Assembly: GCF_025517535.1 (NCBI RefSeq)
Contig: NZ_JAOPKC010000010.1
Coordinates: 1-64,000, forward strand
Length of the DNA: 64,000 nt
From: Halapricum hydrolyticum
Lineage (GTDB): Archaea > Halobacteriota > Halobacteria > Halobacteriales > Haloarculaceae
Direction of reading: 5' to 3'
Both the position numbers and the translations under genes were made by a program. The notes below the pieces were generated by a model. That model did no database searches and had not been told where the DNA came from. It saw only the letters and a list, made by a program, of their open reading frames with translations. Positions 17,195-25,543 of the stretch are shown one piece after another (position 1 is the first letter of the stretch; each line of letters begins with the position of its first letter).

Positions 17195-17342
17195 GACTCT
17201 CCCTCTCCTGATCGGCTCCGTCCCATTGGAGAGATTTAGATACGTCTAATATGTAAGTGTTTTGGAGCCAATCTAGATATGAGGCCGATAGAACGGGCAC
17301 CAGCACCGAACACATATAGGCGGTGGCGGTCTACTGATTCGC

Positions 17343-18344
17343 GTGGCAACACCGCTTCGGTTCCGTCGGTCGAACGCTAACTGGACGGAGGGACGAGTCC
17401 GTGCGGAGATCTATCAGTCACTCGATCAGAACCTTGGCGCGGAGATGTCCACACCGTGGTACAAGCCACCCGACGGGTACGACGCCAGGCGGTTCGAGAT
17501 GGACAACGGCGACGTGGCGCTGTTCTGCTGGAACGACGACGGGGGGTACTGGCTCGGTAATACCGAGACCCCGAAAACGCTGTGGGGAACGAACAAGGTG
17601 ACCTTCGAGGAGGCGCCGGATCCGGTCTCGGAGTGGGCACAGCGCGAACTGCTCGCCCAGCTGTACGAGGAGGATCCGTGGCTCGAAACGACCCCGAAGC
17701 TGGCGTGGTTTTTCCTGCCAGTCTTTCTCTCGAAGGACGGGCGCGAGAGCACGCGAGCGTTCTTCCGTGAGCACGCTGCGGGCTTTCCGGACGCCGACCG
17801 AGATACGGCACTGTCTTTCTACGAGGACTTTCTTGCGACTGGGGCACTCGACGGCCACCGGTATGTGATGGCCTCGAAACTGGGGACCTCCGAGACAGTC
17901 CATCACGCCCGGATGGCAGCGGCGATGAGCGAATTCACCGTCGCGAAGATCCTGTTCGAACAGGGCTATACAGTCACACCCGAAATCGAAATCTCGACGG
18001 GCCACTCCATCGATTTCCGGATCGATCGGGCCGACGCCGAGACGACGCTGGTCGAAGTGACCCGCCCCGTGCCCCCGGACGACCGGGTGGCCGACTCCGC
18101 GGTCGCGGCGATCCGCCAGACTGCCGGGAACAAGACCTCGGGACAGTTGCAGGAACACGGCGGCGGCGTGACGCTCTTCGTCGACTGCTCGTCGTTTACC
18201 GACGACGGGTGGGCCGAGATCGCGCGAAACCGACCGGAGGTCGGTCATCGCCCCGCTGTCGTCTTCCGTGCCCGCCCCGACGGCCGGCTCGACGGCTACA
18301 CCCACGGTTCCGTTCCGATCGATCTCCCCCGCGAGATCGACTAG
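17343..18344 (+). CDS. Conserved haloarchaeal protein with nuclease-like segment (DUF5784-like)
   Basis: A 333-residue soluble protein with GTG start. The C-terminal half shows HARMAAAMSEFTVAKILFEQGYTVTPEIEI, then GHSIDFRID and TTLVEVTRP, an order of elements (helix, strand with Asp, strand with E-x-T) reminiscent of the PD-(D/E)XK nuclease core. I recall it as DUF5784; the nuclease reading is inference. The N-terminal half is rich in Trp and aromatic residues. It stands alone between GDT1 and the acetyltransferase operon. Confidence 0.7.
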   Translation: MATPLRFRRSNANWTEGRVRAEIYQSLDQNLGAEMSTPWYKPPDGYDARRFEMDNGDVALFCWNDDGGYWLGNTETPKTLWGTNKVTFEEAPDPVSEWAQRELLAQLYEEDPWLETTPKLAWFFLPVFLSKDGRESTRAFFREHAAGFPDADRDTALSFYEDFLATGALDGHRYVMASKLGTSETVHHARMAAAMSEFTVAKILFEQGYTVTPEIEISTGHSIDFRIDRADAETTLVEVTRPVPPDDRVADSAVAAIRQTAGNKTSGQLQEHGGGVTLFVDCSSFTDDGWAEIARNRPEVGHRPAVVFRARPDGRLDGYTHGSVPIDLPREID

Positions 18345-18371
18345 CGCCGCGTGTCGCGGTTCGATCGGGGG

Positions 18372-18932
18372 CTACTCGTCGATTTCCCGAATCACGCGTG
18401 CCGGATTCCCGCCCACGACCACGCCGTCGGGCACGTCCTCGATGACGACCGCCCCTGCCGCCACGACGACGTCGTCGCCGATCGTCACGCCGGGATTGAT
18501 CACGGCCTGCCCGCCGATCCATGCTCGGTCGCCGATCTCGACTGGTTTGCCGAACTCCGTACCGCTGGTGCGTGCGGTCGCGTCGAGTGGGTGTGTCGCC
18601 GTGTACACGTGGACGCTCGGCCCGAGCATACACTGATCGCCGAAGCGGATCTCACAGACGTCCAGAAACACGCAGCCGAAGTTCGCGAAGAAGTCCTCGC
18701 CGACGTGGATCTGCCCGCCGTAGTCACAGCGAAACGGGGGCACGACGTTGGCCGTCTCACCACCGGAGCCGAAGAGCGCGGCAAGCACCGTCCGTCGACG
18801 CTCGTCTGCAGTCGGGTCGGTCTCGTTGAACAGGCGCGTCAACTGACGGGCGGCTCGGCGTTCGGCACGCAACTGCGGGTCCATCGGATCGTAGGCCTCG
18901 CCGGCGAGCATCTTCTCTTTCTCGGTGGTCAC
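18372..18932 (-). CDS. Maltose/galactoside-type O-acetyltransferase
   Basis: A 186-residue left-handed beta-helix acetyltransferase. The N-terminal domain is KEKMLAGEAYDPMDPQL (maltose acetyltransferase motif), followed by hexapeptide repeats such as IGDRAWIGGQAVINPGVTIG, and VVGGNPARVIRE at the end. It transfers acetyl from acetyl-CoA to a sugar hydroxyl. The GTG at 18932 gives MTTEKEK and overlaps by 4 bp the stop of the oxidoreductase upstream, so the pair is translationally coupled; a shared pathway is not obvious. Confidence 0.88.
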   Translation of the reverse strand: MTTEKEKMLAGEAYDPMDPQLRAERRAARQLTRLFNETDPTADERRRTVLAALFGSGGETANVVPPFRCDYGGQIHVGEDFFANFGCVFLDVCEIRFGDQCMLGPSVHVYTATHPLDATARTSGTEFGKPVEIGDRAWIGGQAVINPGVTIGDDVVVAAGAVVIEDVPDGVVVGGNPARVIREIDE

Positions 18933-20188
18933 TGTCGCTCTCCTCTGGCGAGTTCGGCTGCACGGCGGCCGCTTTCGAGTGCCCCCTGGATCGAACACCA
19001 GCGCGTGTAGTCGCCGGCGAGGACGACCGGGCCGTCGGGTGCGTCCGGGTCAGGGAGTGACGACAGAAATCCCGGCGGCTGAGGGAACTGTGCGAATTCG
19101 ATCCGGTCGGTGTGGCGCAATTCGAGTCCGCCAAGATCGCGCTCGGGATACCACGCGGAGAGTGCCTCGCGCGTCTCCGCGGCCAGTTGCTCGTCGCTCT
19201 CCGCCTGGTCGCCGAGAAAGGTCGCGCTCAGCAACTGCGTCCCCTCGGGCGCGTACTCCGGCGCGACGGCCGATAGCGGCGCGATCTGGTTGGGACGGTC
19301 GTCCGCAGCGTTGAGCAGGAGCTTGGTCCCGGTGTCGAGCTCGGCGTAGCTGTCGAGCGTGTAATACTGTGTGACACAGCCTTTCGCACCGGTCGGGATC
19401 GATTCGACGCCGGTCAGTTCCCGTGCAGTGTGGGGGTCGGTGGCGACGACGACGGCGTCCGCGTCGACTGTCTCTCCGGAGAGTTCGACCGTGCCGTCGC
19501 CGACGGCTGTCACCTCCCGCCCGGTCTCGATCCGCGCGCCGGCCGCCTCGGCGCGGCGGGACAGTTGTTCGCCGATCGCGCCCATCCCCGCGGCCGGGAC
19601 GACAGTAGATCCCTCCGAGGCCATCTTGAACGTGTACTCGAACACGCGCGAGTCGGTCGACAGCGACCGGTCGAGCGTGATTCCGCCGTAGAAGGGGGCG
19701 ACGAACCGTTCGACGTACGCCTTCGAGAAGCCCCGATCTGCGAGGAATTCGCGGATCGTCGTCGCCGGACGATTCGGGTCGAGGATCTCGTCCGGATTCG
19801 TCCGGGCGAGTTCGCGCTGGAGCCGGAACGTCCGGAGCTTGTCCCCAGTCCGAACGTCGCGATTGAACAGCGTCTCAAGCCCGTCCCGAGGGTTGCGGAA
19901 CGGATCGGACAGGACCGACCGGTGGCCAGGCCGTGCGATAGTCGCGCCCGGCGCGAACGATCGGAGATCGAGCGCGTCCAGGTCGAGTTCCCGCTGGACC
20001 GCCGGATACGCGGTAAAGAGCACCTGAAAGCCCCGGTCGAGCGTCAGTCCGTCCTCGCGACTCGTTCGCACTCGACCACCGACCGTCTCCTCGCGTTCGA
20101 ACAGCACCACGTCGTGGCCGCCGTCTGCGAGATGGCGCGCGGCGACCAGCCCGGCCAGGCCACCGCCAGCCACGGCGAAATCAGTCAT
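18929..20188 (-). CDS. FAD-dependent amine oxidase/phytoene desaturase-like oxidoreductase
   Basis: A 419-residue flavoprotein. The ATG at 20188 gives MTDFAVAGGGLAGLVAARHL, the dinucleotide fold, followed by the FEREETVGGRVRT FAD loop. The C-terminus has the family end motif VVLAGDYTRW (flavin contact) before ALESGRRAAELA. This group covers protoporphyrinogen oxidase-, carotenoid desaturase- and amine oxidase-like enzymes; substrate undetermined. Coupled by a 4-bp overlap to the acetyltransferase gene. The start is close to, and divergent from, the threonine synthase-like gene 110 bp away. Confidence 0.87.
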   Translation of the reverse strand: MTDFAVAGGGLAGLVAARHLADGGHDVVLFEREETVGGRVRTSREDGLTLDRGFQVLFTAYPAVQRELDLDALDLRSFAPGATIARPGHRSVLSDPFRNPRDGLETLFNRDVRTGDKLRTFRLQRELARTNPDEILDPNRPATTIREFLADRGFSKAYVERFVAPFYGGITLDRSLSTDSRVFEYTFKMASEGSTVVPAAGMGAIGEQLSRRAEAAGARIETGREVTAVGDGTVELSGETVDADAVVVATDPHTARELTGVESIPTGAKGCVTQYYTLDSYAELDTGTKLLLNAADDRPNQIAPLSAVAPEYAPEGTQLLSATFLGDQAESDEQLAAETREALSAWYPERDLGGLELRHTDRIEFAQFPQPPGFLSSLPDPDAPDGPVVLAGDYTRWCSIQGALESGRRAAELARGERQ

Positions 20189-20297
20189 GGCACTACCTGC
20201 GAGCGGCGGGCACAAAACGACTGCGACGGGTCGGGCACTCTCGGAAGCTCCACCGGCGACGGACAGGGCTTTGTCGGTGGCTCCCGGAGGGCGAGGC

Positions 20298-21488
20298 ATG
20301 GAGACGACGGCGGCCTGCAGCGGACTCCGCTGTACGGACTGCGGGGCGACACACGAACTGGACGCGGCGACGCATCGCTGTCCGGGCTGTGGTGGCGTCC
20401 TCGAACTCACCTACGACTACTCGGTGCTCGATCTTGATCCCGTGGGGCTGCGAGCCCGACCTTTCGACGGGCTCGGCCGGTACGCCGAGCTCTTGCCGTT
20501 TCCCCGGGAAACGCTCGTGACGATCGGCGAGGGGACGACGCCGCTGGTCGGAGCCTCCGACTGGGCCGAACGACTGGGCGTCGAACGCGTCCTGCTCAAA
20601 GACGAGGGCGCGAACCCGACCGGGTCGATCGCGGACCGCGGTGCAACCCTCGCGGTGACCGCAGCGAAGCGACACGGCGCAGCGACAGTCGCGCTGCCCT
20701 CGACCGGCAACGCCGCGCAGGCCGTGAGCGCCTACGCCGCCCGCGCGGGTCTCGACGTCGAGGCGTTCGTTCCGTCGCGCGCGATCTTCGACGCCAAGGC
20801 GATGATCAACGTCCACGGCGGCGAGATGTCCGTCGTCGGCGGCCGGCTCGCCGACGCGATCGACGCGTTCGAGGAGGCAGTCGCGGACGAGCAGTGGTAC
20901 TCGCTCGCGGCGTTCGAAACGCCCTATCGCCAGGACGGCGTGAAGACGATCGGCTACGAGATCGCCGAACAGCTGGACTGGCGCGCCCCCGACCACGTCG
21001 TCTATCCGACCGGCAACGGTGTCGGATTCGTCGGGCTGGCCAGGGCGGTCCGCGAACTCCGTGAGCTGGGGTGGATCGATACCGCGCCGACCATCCACGC
21101 CGTGCAGCCGGAGGGTTGCGCGCCGATCGTCGAGGCGTTCGAAGACGGCCACGCCAAACACGAGCCGGTCGAGTACCCCGACACGATCTGTGGCGGACTC
21201 GAAGTCGCCGATCCGCCGGCGAGCCGGCTCATGCTCGACGCCGTCCGGGAGAGCGACGGGTCGGCCGTCGCGACGCCGGACGCAGCGATTCTGGAAGCCG
21301 CAGCCGATGTTGCCCAGTCTGCGGGTGTCGAGGTCGGGACGGCCGGTGGGGCGGCCGCGAGCGGCGCGCTCGAACTCGCCGAACGCGGCGTCTTCGGCGA
21401 CAGCGAGACTGTCGTGATCGTCAACCCCGCGGCGGGGAACAAGGAGTCAGATGTGCTTCGGAGCCATTTGATGAGCAAGGGGATGTGA
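20298..21488 (+). CDS. Threonine synthase-like protein lacking the PLP lysine
   Basis: A 396-residue fold-type II PLP protein. It starts with a zinc ribbon (CTDCG ... CPGCGG), then the domain segments LKDEGANPTGSIADRG, PSTGNAAQAVSAYAARAG, YPTGNGVGF and GVEVGTAGGAAASGALELA. Threonine synthases have NPTGSFKDRG here, with the Lys forming the Schiff base; this protein has Ala (codon gcg near 20632) in its place. It may therefore be a non-catalytic paralogue or use another residue. A second threonine synthase-like gene starts at 63874. A TnpB element sits directly after its stop. Confidence 0.82.
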   Translation: METTAACSGLRCTDCGATHELDAATHRCPGCGGVLELTYDYSVLDLDPVGLRARPFDGLGRYAELLPFPRETLVTIGEGTTPLVGASDWAERLGVERVLLKDEGANPTGSIADRGATLAVTAAKRHGAATVALPSTGNAAQAVSAYAARAGLDVEAFVPSRAIFDAKAMINVHGGEMSVVGGRLADAIDAFEEAVADEQWYSLAAFETPYRQDGVKTIGYEIAEQLDWRAPDHVVYPTGNGVGFVGLARAVRELRELGWIDTAPTIHAVQPEGCAPIVEAFEDGHAKHEPVEYPDTICGGLEVADPPASRLMLDAVRESDGSAVATPDAAILEAAADVAQSAGVEVGTAGGAAASGALELAERGVFGDSETVVIVNPAAGNKESDVLRSHLMSKGM

Positions 21489-21492
21489 ACTA

Positions 21493-21542
21493 CCCCACCC
21501 TACTCGCTCACCGCTGTCGCGGCTCGCTCCTTGAGGGTGGGG
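21493..21542 (-). ncRNA. Right-end hairpin of the TnpB element, probable omega RNA 3' scaffold
   Basis: A perfect 9-bp stem (CCCCACCCT/AGGGTGGGG) closes a 32-nt loop that itself has an inner GC-rich repeat. In TnpB elements the omega RNA covers the 3' end of tnpB and the right end; the guide is the ~16-20 nt beyond. Here that guide would be antisense to the last codons of the upstream gene (below 21490). Extent is inferred. Confidence 0.5.
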
Positions 21543-22759
21543 CTTCCTGTTTCAACGACGCACTTTGCATCCACAACGGTGGACGAACCATCAGTCGCGG
21601 ACGTAGGGAGTGCAGTCTCCGCAGGCGTCACTTCGGCGTGTCCCACGCCTAACTCCTGAAGACCGCGTTGTAGCACGTTGTACGCGGCGTTCTCGTCACG
21701 GTCAGTCTCGAACCCACACGTCGGGCAGGAATGTTCGCGTACCCACAGTTCTTTCTCAACCTCAACCCCGCACTCGGCACACTCTTGCGTCGTGCCCTCT
21801 GGTTCGACTTTGACGAAGTGCCTGCCCTCGCGGTCGCACTTGTATTCGAGGAAGTCGATGAACGTCCGCCACGACGCCGACGCTCGGTTCCGACTGTTCG
21901 ACGGCAGTTGCATCATCCCGTGAACGTCGAGGTCTTCGACGGCCACAAGGTCATACTCTCGAACGTAGTAGTTCGAGAGCTTGTGCAGGAAGTCGCGGCG
22001 CTTCCGCACAATACGAGTGTGGATACGGGCCACGCGGCGGCGTTGCTCGTGCCAGTTTTGCGACCCCTTCTCCTTGCGACTCAACGCTCGTTGCTCGCGT
22101 TCGAGCCGCTCGTACTCGGCGTCGAGGTCGAGACTGCCGACCATCGTGCTGTCGGTGTCGTGAGCGTATTTGATGATGCCCACGTCGATGCCAACCATAT
22201 CCTCACGGTCAACCTTGTCTAACGCGGCTTTTTCGGGCGCATCGTCTTCGGTTTCGATGCCGAAGATGGCGTACCAATCACCCGTTTTCTCTTGCTTGAC
22301 CGTGACTTGTTTCACGCGGGCGTCGTCGGGGATGTCGCGGTGGAGGTGTATCGGAATCTCACCAATCTTGGAAAGAGAAAGGAGTGTCTGGTCACTCGTG
22401 TTCTTGAGTTCGAAACCAGACTGGTTGTAGGTAAGACTCTGATACTCCTGCGGCGACTTCCACGTGAGCATCCCGACCTTTCGCCCGTTGTCTTTCTGGA
22501 CTTTGAGGCGGTCGAGATTGTCGCTGACGCGACGGGCGACCATCTGCAACACTTTCGAGTACACGTCGTTGAGGTCGCCCCACCAGTCTTTCAGGTCGGG
22601 GAGCATATTCTGCATCGCGGTGTACGACAGGTACTCGTCGGTGTTGCGAAGTTCGTACAGGTAGTGGTTGTAGAGTTGCCTACAGGTATCTATGTGCCGT
22701 TCTAACTCGACTTCGACGGCTTCGTCAGGCTCGATGCGATACCTGTAGTTGTAGTTCAT
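21500..22759 (-). CDS. tnpB: RNA-guided endonuclease TnpB
   Basis: A 419-residue OrfB/TnpB with an intact RuvC-like active site: Asp in VGIDVGIIKYA, Glu in LVAVEDLDVHGM and Asp in ETDRDENAAYNVLQ. The zinc ribbon is CAECG ... CPTCG between the last two. The N-terminal helix-turn-helix starts YNYRYRIEPDEAVE. The stop codon lies inside the right-end hairpin, so the 3' end of the mRNA should also form the omega RNA scaffold, with the guide read from the adjoining threonine synthase-like gene end. Preceded by the small ORF at 22764, 4 bp away. Confidence 0.93.
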   Translation of the reverse strand: MNYNYRYRIEPDEAVEVELERHIDTCRQLYNHYLYELRNTDEYLSYTAMQNMLPDLKDWWGDLNDVYSKVLQMVARRVSDNLDRLKVQKDNGRKVGMLTWKSPQEYQSLTYNQSGFELKNTSDQTLLSLSKIGEIPIHLHRDIPDDARVKQVTVKQEKTGDWYAIFGIETEDDAPEKAALDKVDREDMVGIDVGIIKYAHDTDSTMVGSLDLDAEYERLEREQRALSRKEKGSQNWHEQRRRVARIHTRIVRKRRDFLHKLSNYYVREYDLVAVEDLDVHGMMQLPSNSRNRASASWRTFIDFLEYKCDREGRHFVKVEPEGTTQECAECGVEVEKELWVREHSCPTCGFETDRDENAAYNVLQRGLQELGVGHAEVTPAETALPTSATDGSSTVVDAKCVVETGSPTLKERAATAVSE

Positions 22760-22763
22760 CGTG

Positions 22764-22919
22764 TTACTCTTCGTCGTCGGTTTCGTCGGGGTCGGTGACG
22801 CGGATGACTTTCACGTCTGCGCCACGCCAGTCTTTGGGGACGGTAACGTGGGCACTCCCACCGAACTCCTTCGCTTCCCGGTCGATGATTTCTTGGCCTT
22901 CCAGTTCGAACGTGTCCAT
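22764..22919 (-). CDS. TnpB-associated 51-residue protein (DUF2080-like)
   Basis: MDTFELEGQEIIDREAKEFG then SAHVTVPKDWRGADVKVIRV, with an acidic end. This small beta-rich protein is regularly found just before tnpB in haloarchaeal IS1341-type elements and I know it as a transposon-encoded DUF2080 family protein. It resembles an AbrB/SpoVT-like fold segment (VTVPKDW). It probably binds DNA or helps control the element; this is not proven. Start chosen at 22919 because an AT-rich promoter stretch (22920-22945) lies directly before it. Confidence 0.8.
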   Translation of the reverse strand: MDTFELEGQEIIDREAKEFGGSAHVTVPKDWRGADVKVIRVTDPDETDDEE

Positions 22920-23146
22920 ATACGAGTATATATTGAGTATATATTTATGCGTTTCGGTGGAGAGTGACAATGGCTTACGGCTGTATCCCCGCCCTACTGC
23001 GCTACTCACTCGCTCCGTTCGTTGCGTTGCTCCTTGAGGACGGGGACTTAGCCTGCACAAGTTAAATCACCACCGAGCGAGGGGGTCGCGAAACGAAGGG
23101 GTACTCTCGCTGTCGACTGGTAGACTGCGCGCGAGCGTCTCTCCAG

Positions 23147-23419
23147 CTACTGCAGTCGCTGGACACACTCCTGGCAATAGGTGTAGGCTGGGTCGCGCTC
23201 GTTGTAGGCGCCACAGCGCGGACAGCGGACCAGCTCTCCGTCTTCGGCCTCGATGCTCGTGGCGGCGGCCCGGGGGCGGGCGAGTTCGGTGTCACCGTAA
23301 TCCGGCGTCGCCTGTTCGAGCGGAGGCTGCTCTTCGCCCTGGAGATAGCGATAGAGCAACAGCTGAAACAGGGCAAACGCCAGCACGTACACCAGGATCC
23401 AGATCCAGGCTCCCGGCAT
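23147..23419 (-). CDS. Small membrane-anchored zinc-ribbon protein (DUF7577-like)
   Basis: A 90-residue protein: one N-terminal membrane helix (WIWILVYVLAFALFQLLLY), an acidic linker with a Pro, and a C-terminal zinc ribbon with CPRCGA and CQEC. The Met at 23419 is used so that the helix is at the N-terminus. I recall this ribbon as the haloarchaeal DUF7577. It is divergent from rps24e. Function unknown; likely a cytoplasmic-facing binding module at the membrane. Confidence 0.75.
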   Translation of the reverse strand: MPGAWIWILVYVLAFALFQLLLYRYLQGEEQPPLEQATPDYGDTELARPRAAATSIEAEDGELVRCPRCGAYNERDPAYTYCQECVQRLQ

Positions 23420-23526
23420 ACATTGATATTTGTTGCCACGACACTTGGGTGTTTGGGCGGACACGGAACGTCTGCCGGTTCGAAATCCTTTTAGGTATTT
23501 CGGAGGGAAGATATGAGCAACGAACT

Positions 23527-23838
23527 ATGGACGTCGACATTATCGAGGAAGAAGAGAACCCCATGCTGCACAGGACGGACATCCGGTTCGAGATCACTCA
23601 CGAGGAAGCGACGCCGTCGCGGCTGTCGGTCCGTGATTCGCTCGCGGCCAAGCTGAACAAGGACGCCGAGGAGGTCGTCGTCCACAAGCTCGACACGAAA
23701 TTCGGCATGCGAAAGACCATCGGCTACGCCAAGGTCTACGACGAGCCCGAGGCCGCCCTGGAGGTCGAACAGAAGCACATGCTCGAACGGAACAAGATCG
23801 CCGTCGACGGCGAGGAAGCCACCGCGGAGGAGGCATAG
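23527..23838 (+). CDS. rps24e: Ribosomal protein eS24
   Basis: A 103-residue archaeal S24e: MDVDIIEEEENPMLHRTD, VRDSLAAKLNKDAEEVVV and FGMRKTIGYAKVYDE are diagnostic, with the haloarchaeal acidic tail. The ATG at 23527 gives the family N-terminus. It overlaps nothing and directly abuts rps27ae, the usual archaeal pairing. Part of the small ribosomal subunit. Confidence 0.96.
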   Translation: MDVDIIEEEENPMLHRTDIRFEITHEEATPSRLSVRDSLAAKLNKDAEEVVVHKLDTKFGMRKTIGYAKVYDEPEAALEVEQKHMLERNKIAVDGEEATAEEA

Positions 23839-23973
23839 ATGGCGCGCTACGAACTCTACGACGAGGACGGGACGACCGACCACGAACAGTGCCCTCGGTG
23901 TGGCGACGCGTTCCTGGCTGATCACGGCGACCGGCTCCACTGCGGCAAGTGCGGCTACACAAGATGGGACTAA
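23839..23973 (+). CDS. rps27ae: Ribosomal protein eS31 (S27ae), 3' end rewritten by an integrated element
   Basis: A 44-residue zinc-ribbon ribosomal protein with CPRCG and CGKCG, starting MARYELYDEDG right after the rps24e stop. The last residues read CGYTRWD. A second copy of the gene end, reading KCGYTEWN and a stop, lies at 40349-40375 beside the integrase. The simplest reading is that an element of 16.4 kb entered the 3' end of this gene and restored it with its own slightly different copy, so the protein stays whole but with altered last residues. Confidence 0.94.
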   Translation: MARYELYDEDGTTDHEQCPRCGDAFLADHGDRLHCGKCGYTRWD

Positions 23974-23978
23974 GCGGT
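23947..23978 (+). repeat. attL of the rps27ae-integrated element
   Basis: The first 15 bp (AAGTGCGGCTACACA, 23947-23961) are identical to 40349-40363; over 32 bp there are five mismatches. The match covers the last codons and stop of rps27ae, and the identical 15 bp is the likely crossover core. Confidence 0.85.
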
Positions 23979-24188
23979 AAGTAGAAAATCCGGTTGAACA
24001 CCGGGAAACGGCTATTCTCCCGAATCGCAACATGGCGTAGGGATTGCTATATCACTATCTGAAACCTGATAGGTCTTGAGACACCCCCCACCTCTCTATC
24101 AAATGATAGGTTCGGCGCGCAAATTGCCATCAGTGGTATTTTGGATTGGTATTCTGTCCTACTGTGTGCGGCAAAATGGGTCTACCCC

Positions 24189-24202
24189 TTTATTTTATTT
24201 TT
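24189..24202 (+). promoter_or_regulatory. TATA-like box before the 34-residue membrane peptide
   Basis: TTTATTTTATTTTT, centred about 28 nt before the ATG at 24223, which fits a leaderless transcript. Confidence 0.5.
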
Positions 24203-24222
24203 GAACAGACAAATGTGTAGCC

Positions 24223-24327
24223 ATGAGCAAGCAATTCAGAAAATTCCTCTATCGCACAGGAATAGCGTTATTTGTGATCATAGTGTGGGCTGTTGCGATG
24301 ATAGCCGCAGGCGTCGGTCCGTTTTGA
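24223..24327 (+). CDS. 34-residue single-helix membrane peptide
   Basis: MSKQFRKFLYRTG (basic head) is followed by one hydrophobic helix (IALFVIIVWAVAMIAAGVG) and PF. The positive-inside pattern predicts a C-out membrane peptide. A strong TATA-like box at leaderless spacing supports expression. It is the first gene inside attL. No family recognised; could be a toxin-like or holin-like peptide, but nothing specific supports that. Confidence 0.5.
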   Translation: MSKQFRKFLYRTGIALFVIIVWAVAMIAAGVGPF

Positions 24328-24493
24328 AGTGGTTGGTAGTACGTTAGAAAAGCGTGGGGAAAGGATCGATCCGTTTGGGGGATAGCCACTTGAGGGTGGC
24401 ACCGGCAAATGCACTGTCGGGGGGTATAATTCCTTCGCAATTGCGCCAGAATAAGGACCGATTTTTATTGTGAGTGCGTGACAAGAACAGGTA

Positions 24494-25543
24494 ATGAAAG
24501 AATGTTCCGTCTGTGGTGAGTCTGTAGCCCACTCCTATACGTGTAACTACTGTGGCGAGACTCACTGTAGTGAGCACCGCTTACCAGAAAACCACAACTG
24601 TCCGGAACTCATTTCAGAACTCTCTTTTGGCGGGAATGGGCCAGGATCGGGCTGGATTCAGGAAACAAGCGATACAGACACGTCTGCACAAGATAGTAAC
24701 GAGACTACAGAGCGACGTACTGTGGATAATCCTGGTCGGGTAGGTAGTTCTTCGAGGCAGGATTTCGGAGAATCAAGTCCCGATGTTGCTAGTGATGGAT
24801 CAATCAAGGGACCAACATCGGGAAGGGTGTCAAACCCCCAGTCAGATGAAAGCGGTGTGATTGACTGGCGAAAACTGTGGATTGACACGAAAATCTATAC
24901 CCGAAAGGGTATTTCGATCGGCTTTCGCCTAATTCTTGTCGGCCTAATCGTCGCCGGCTTGCTGCTCCTTGTTGGTGCGACTGTAGGCACTGGAATTCCT
25001 ATAATCGACGGGCCGTCCCAAGACCTTGCCTCTGGTATCTCTGATTTTGCCGATACAAGCGTGAACCGGACGGAAGTAGAACGTGAAATCCACCGCGAAA
25101 TCAATGAACGACGGGGAGAACATGGATTGCGCCCTTTAGAATGGGACACTGAATTACGAGATATTGCCCGCTACCATAGCGAAGATATGGCTCAGAACGG
25201 GTATTTTGCCCATGAAGCACCCGATGGAGAAACTCTCGAAGACCGCTATCAGAGGTTCAACTATAACTGCCGTATTGAGACAGCGGACGGGATAATCACA
25301 AGTGGAGGTGAAAATATCGCGTATACCTTTGCCGGGTCCGATGTTGAGCGAGAAGACGGTTCAGTTGTCGATCACGATTATGACGAAACACAAATTGCTG
25401 AGGGACTAGTCAGCCAGTGGATGAACTCCCCTGGCCACCGAGAGAATATCTTACGGCCATACTGGCAAGCAGAGGGAATCGGTGTCTACATCGCGGATGA
25501 CAACGGGAAGACGAAAGTCTATGCCACACAGAATTTCTGCTAG
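24494..25543 (+). CDS. AN1 zinc finger - membrane helix - CAP domain protein
   Basis: A 349-residue protein. Residues 1-40 are an AN1-type zinc finger (CSVCGE, CNYCGETHC, EHRLPENHNC). A long Ser/Thr-rich polar linker follows, then a membrane helix at about 140-165 (LILVGLIVAGLLLLVGATVG). The C-terminal ~145 residues are a CAP/SCP domain: EINERRGEHGLRPLEWD, ARYHSEDMAQNGYFAHE, GGENIAYTF and WMNSPGHRENILRPYW. The CAP domain would be outside the cell and the zinc finger inside. The same zinc finger heads the chromosomal rhomboid protease at 53473-54411, with a different effector domain. Confidence 0.85.
   Translation: MKECSVCGESVAHSYTCNYCGETHCSEHRLPENHNCPELISELSFGGNGPGSGWIQETSDTDTSAQDSNETTERRTVDNPGRVGSSSRQDFGESSPDVASDGSIKGPTSGRVSNPQSDESGVIDWRKLWIDTKIYTRKGISIGFRLILVGLIVAGLLLLVGATVGTGIPIIDGPSQDLASGISDFADTSVNRTEVEREIHREINERRGEHGLRPLEWDTELRDIARYHSEDMAQNGYFAHEAPDGETLEDRYQRFNYNCRIETADGIITSGGENIAYTFAGSDVEREDGSVVDHDYDETQIAEGLVSQWMNSPGHRENILRPYWQAEGIGVYIADDNGKTKVYATQNFC

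Larger units (their letters stand above)
21489..23066 (-). mobile_element. IS200/IS605-superfamily (IS1341-type) element with lone TnpB
   Basis: About 1.6 kb with a 51-codon ORF and tnpB but no Y1 transposase TnpA. Each end has a long imperfect stem: 9-bp CCCCACCCT/AGGGTGGGG at 21493-21501/21534-21542, and CCCCGCCCT/AGGACGGGG at 22987-22995/23037-23045. The two ends share CTCGCTCC and TTGAGG in the stem interior. The right end begins 1-5 bp after the stop of the threonine synthase-like gene. Exact ends are my estimate. It must rely on a TnpA elsewhere to move. Confidence 0.8.
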
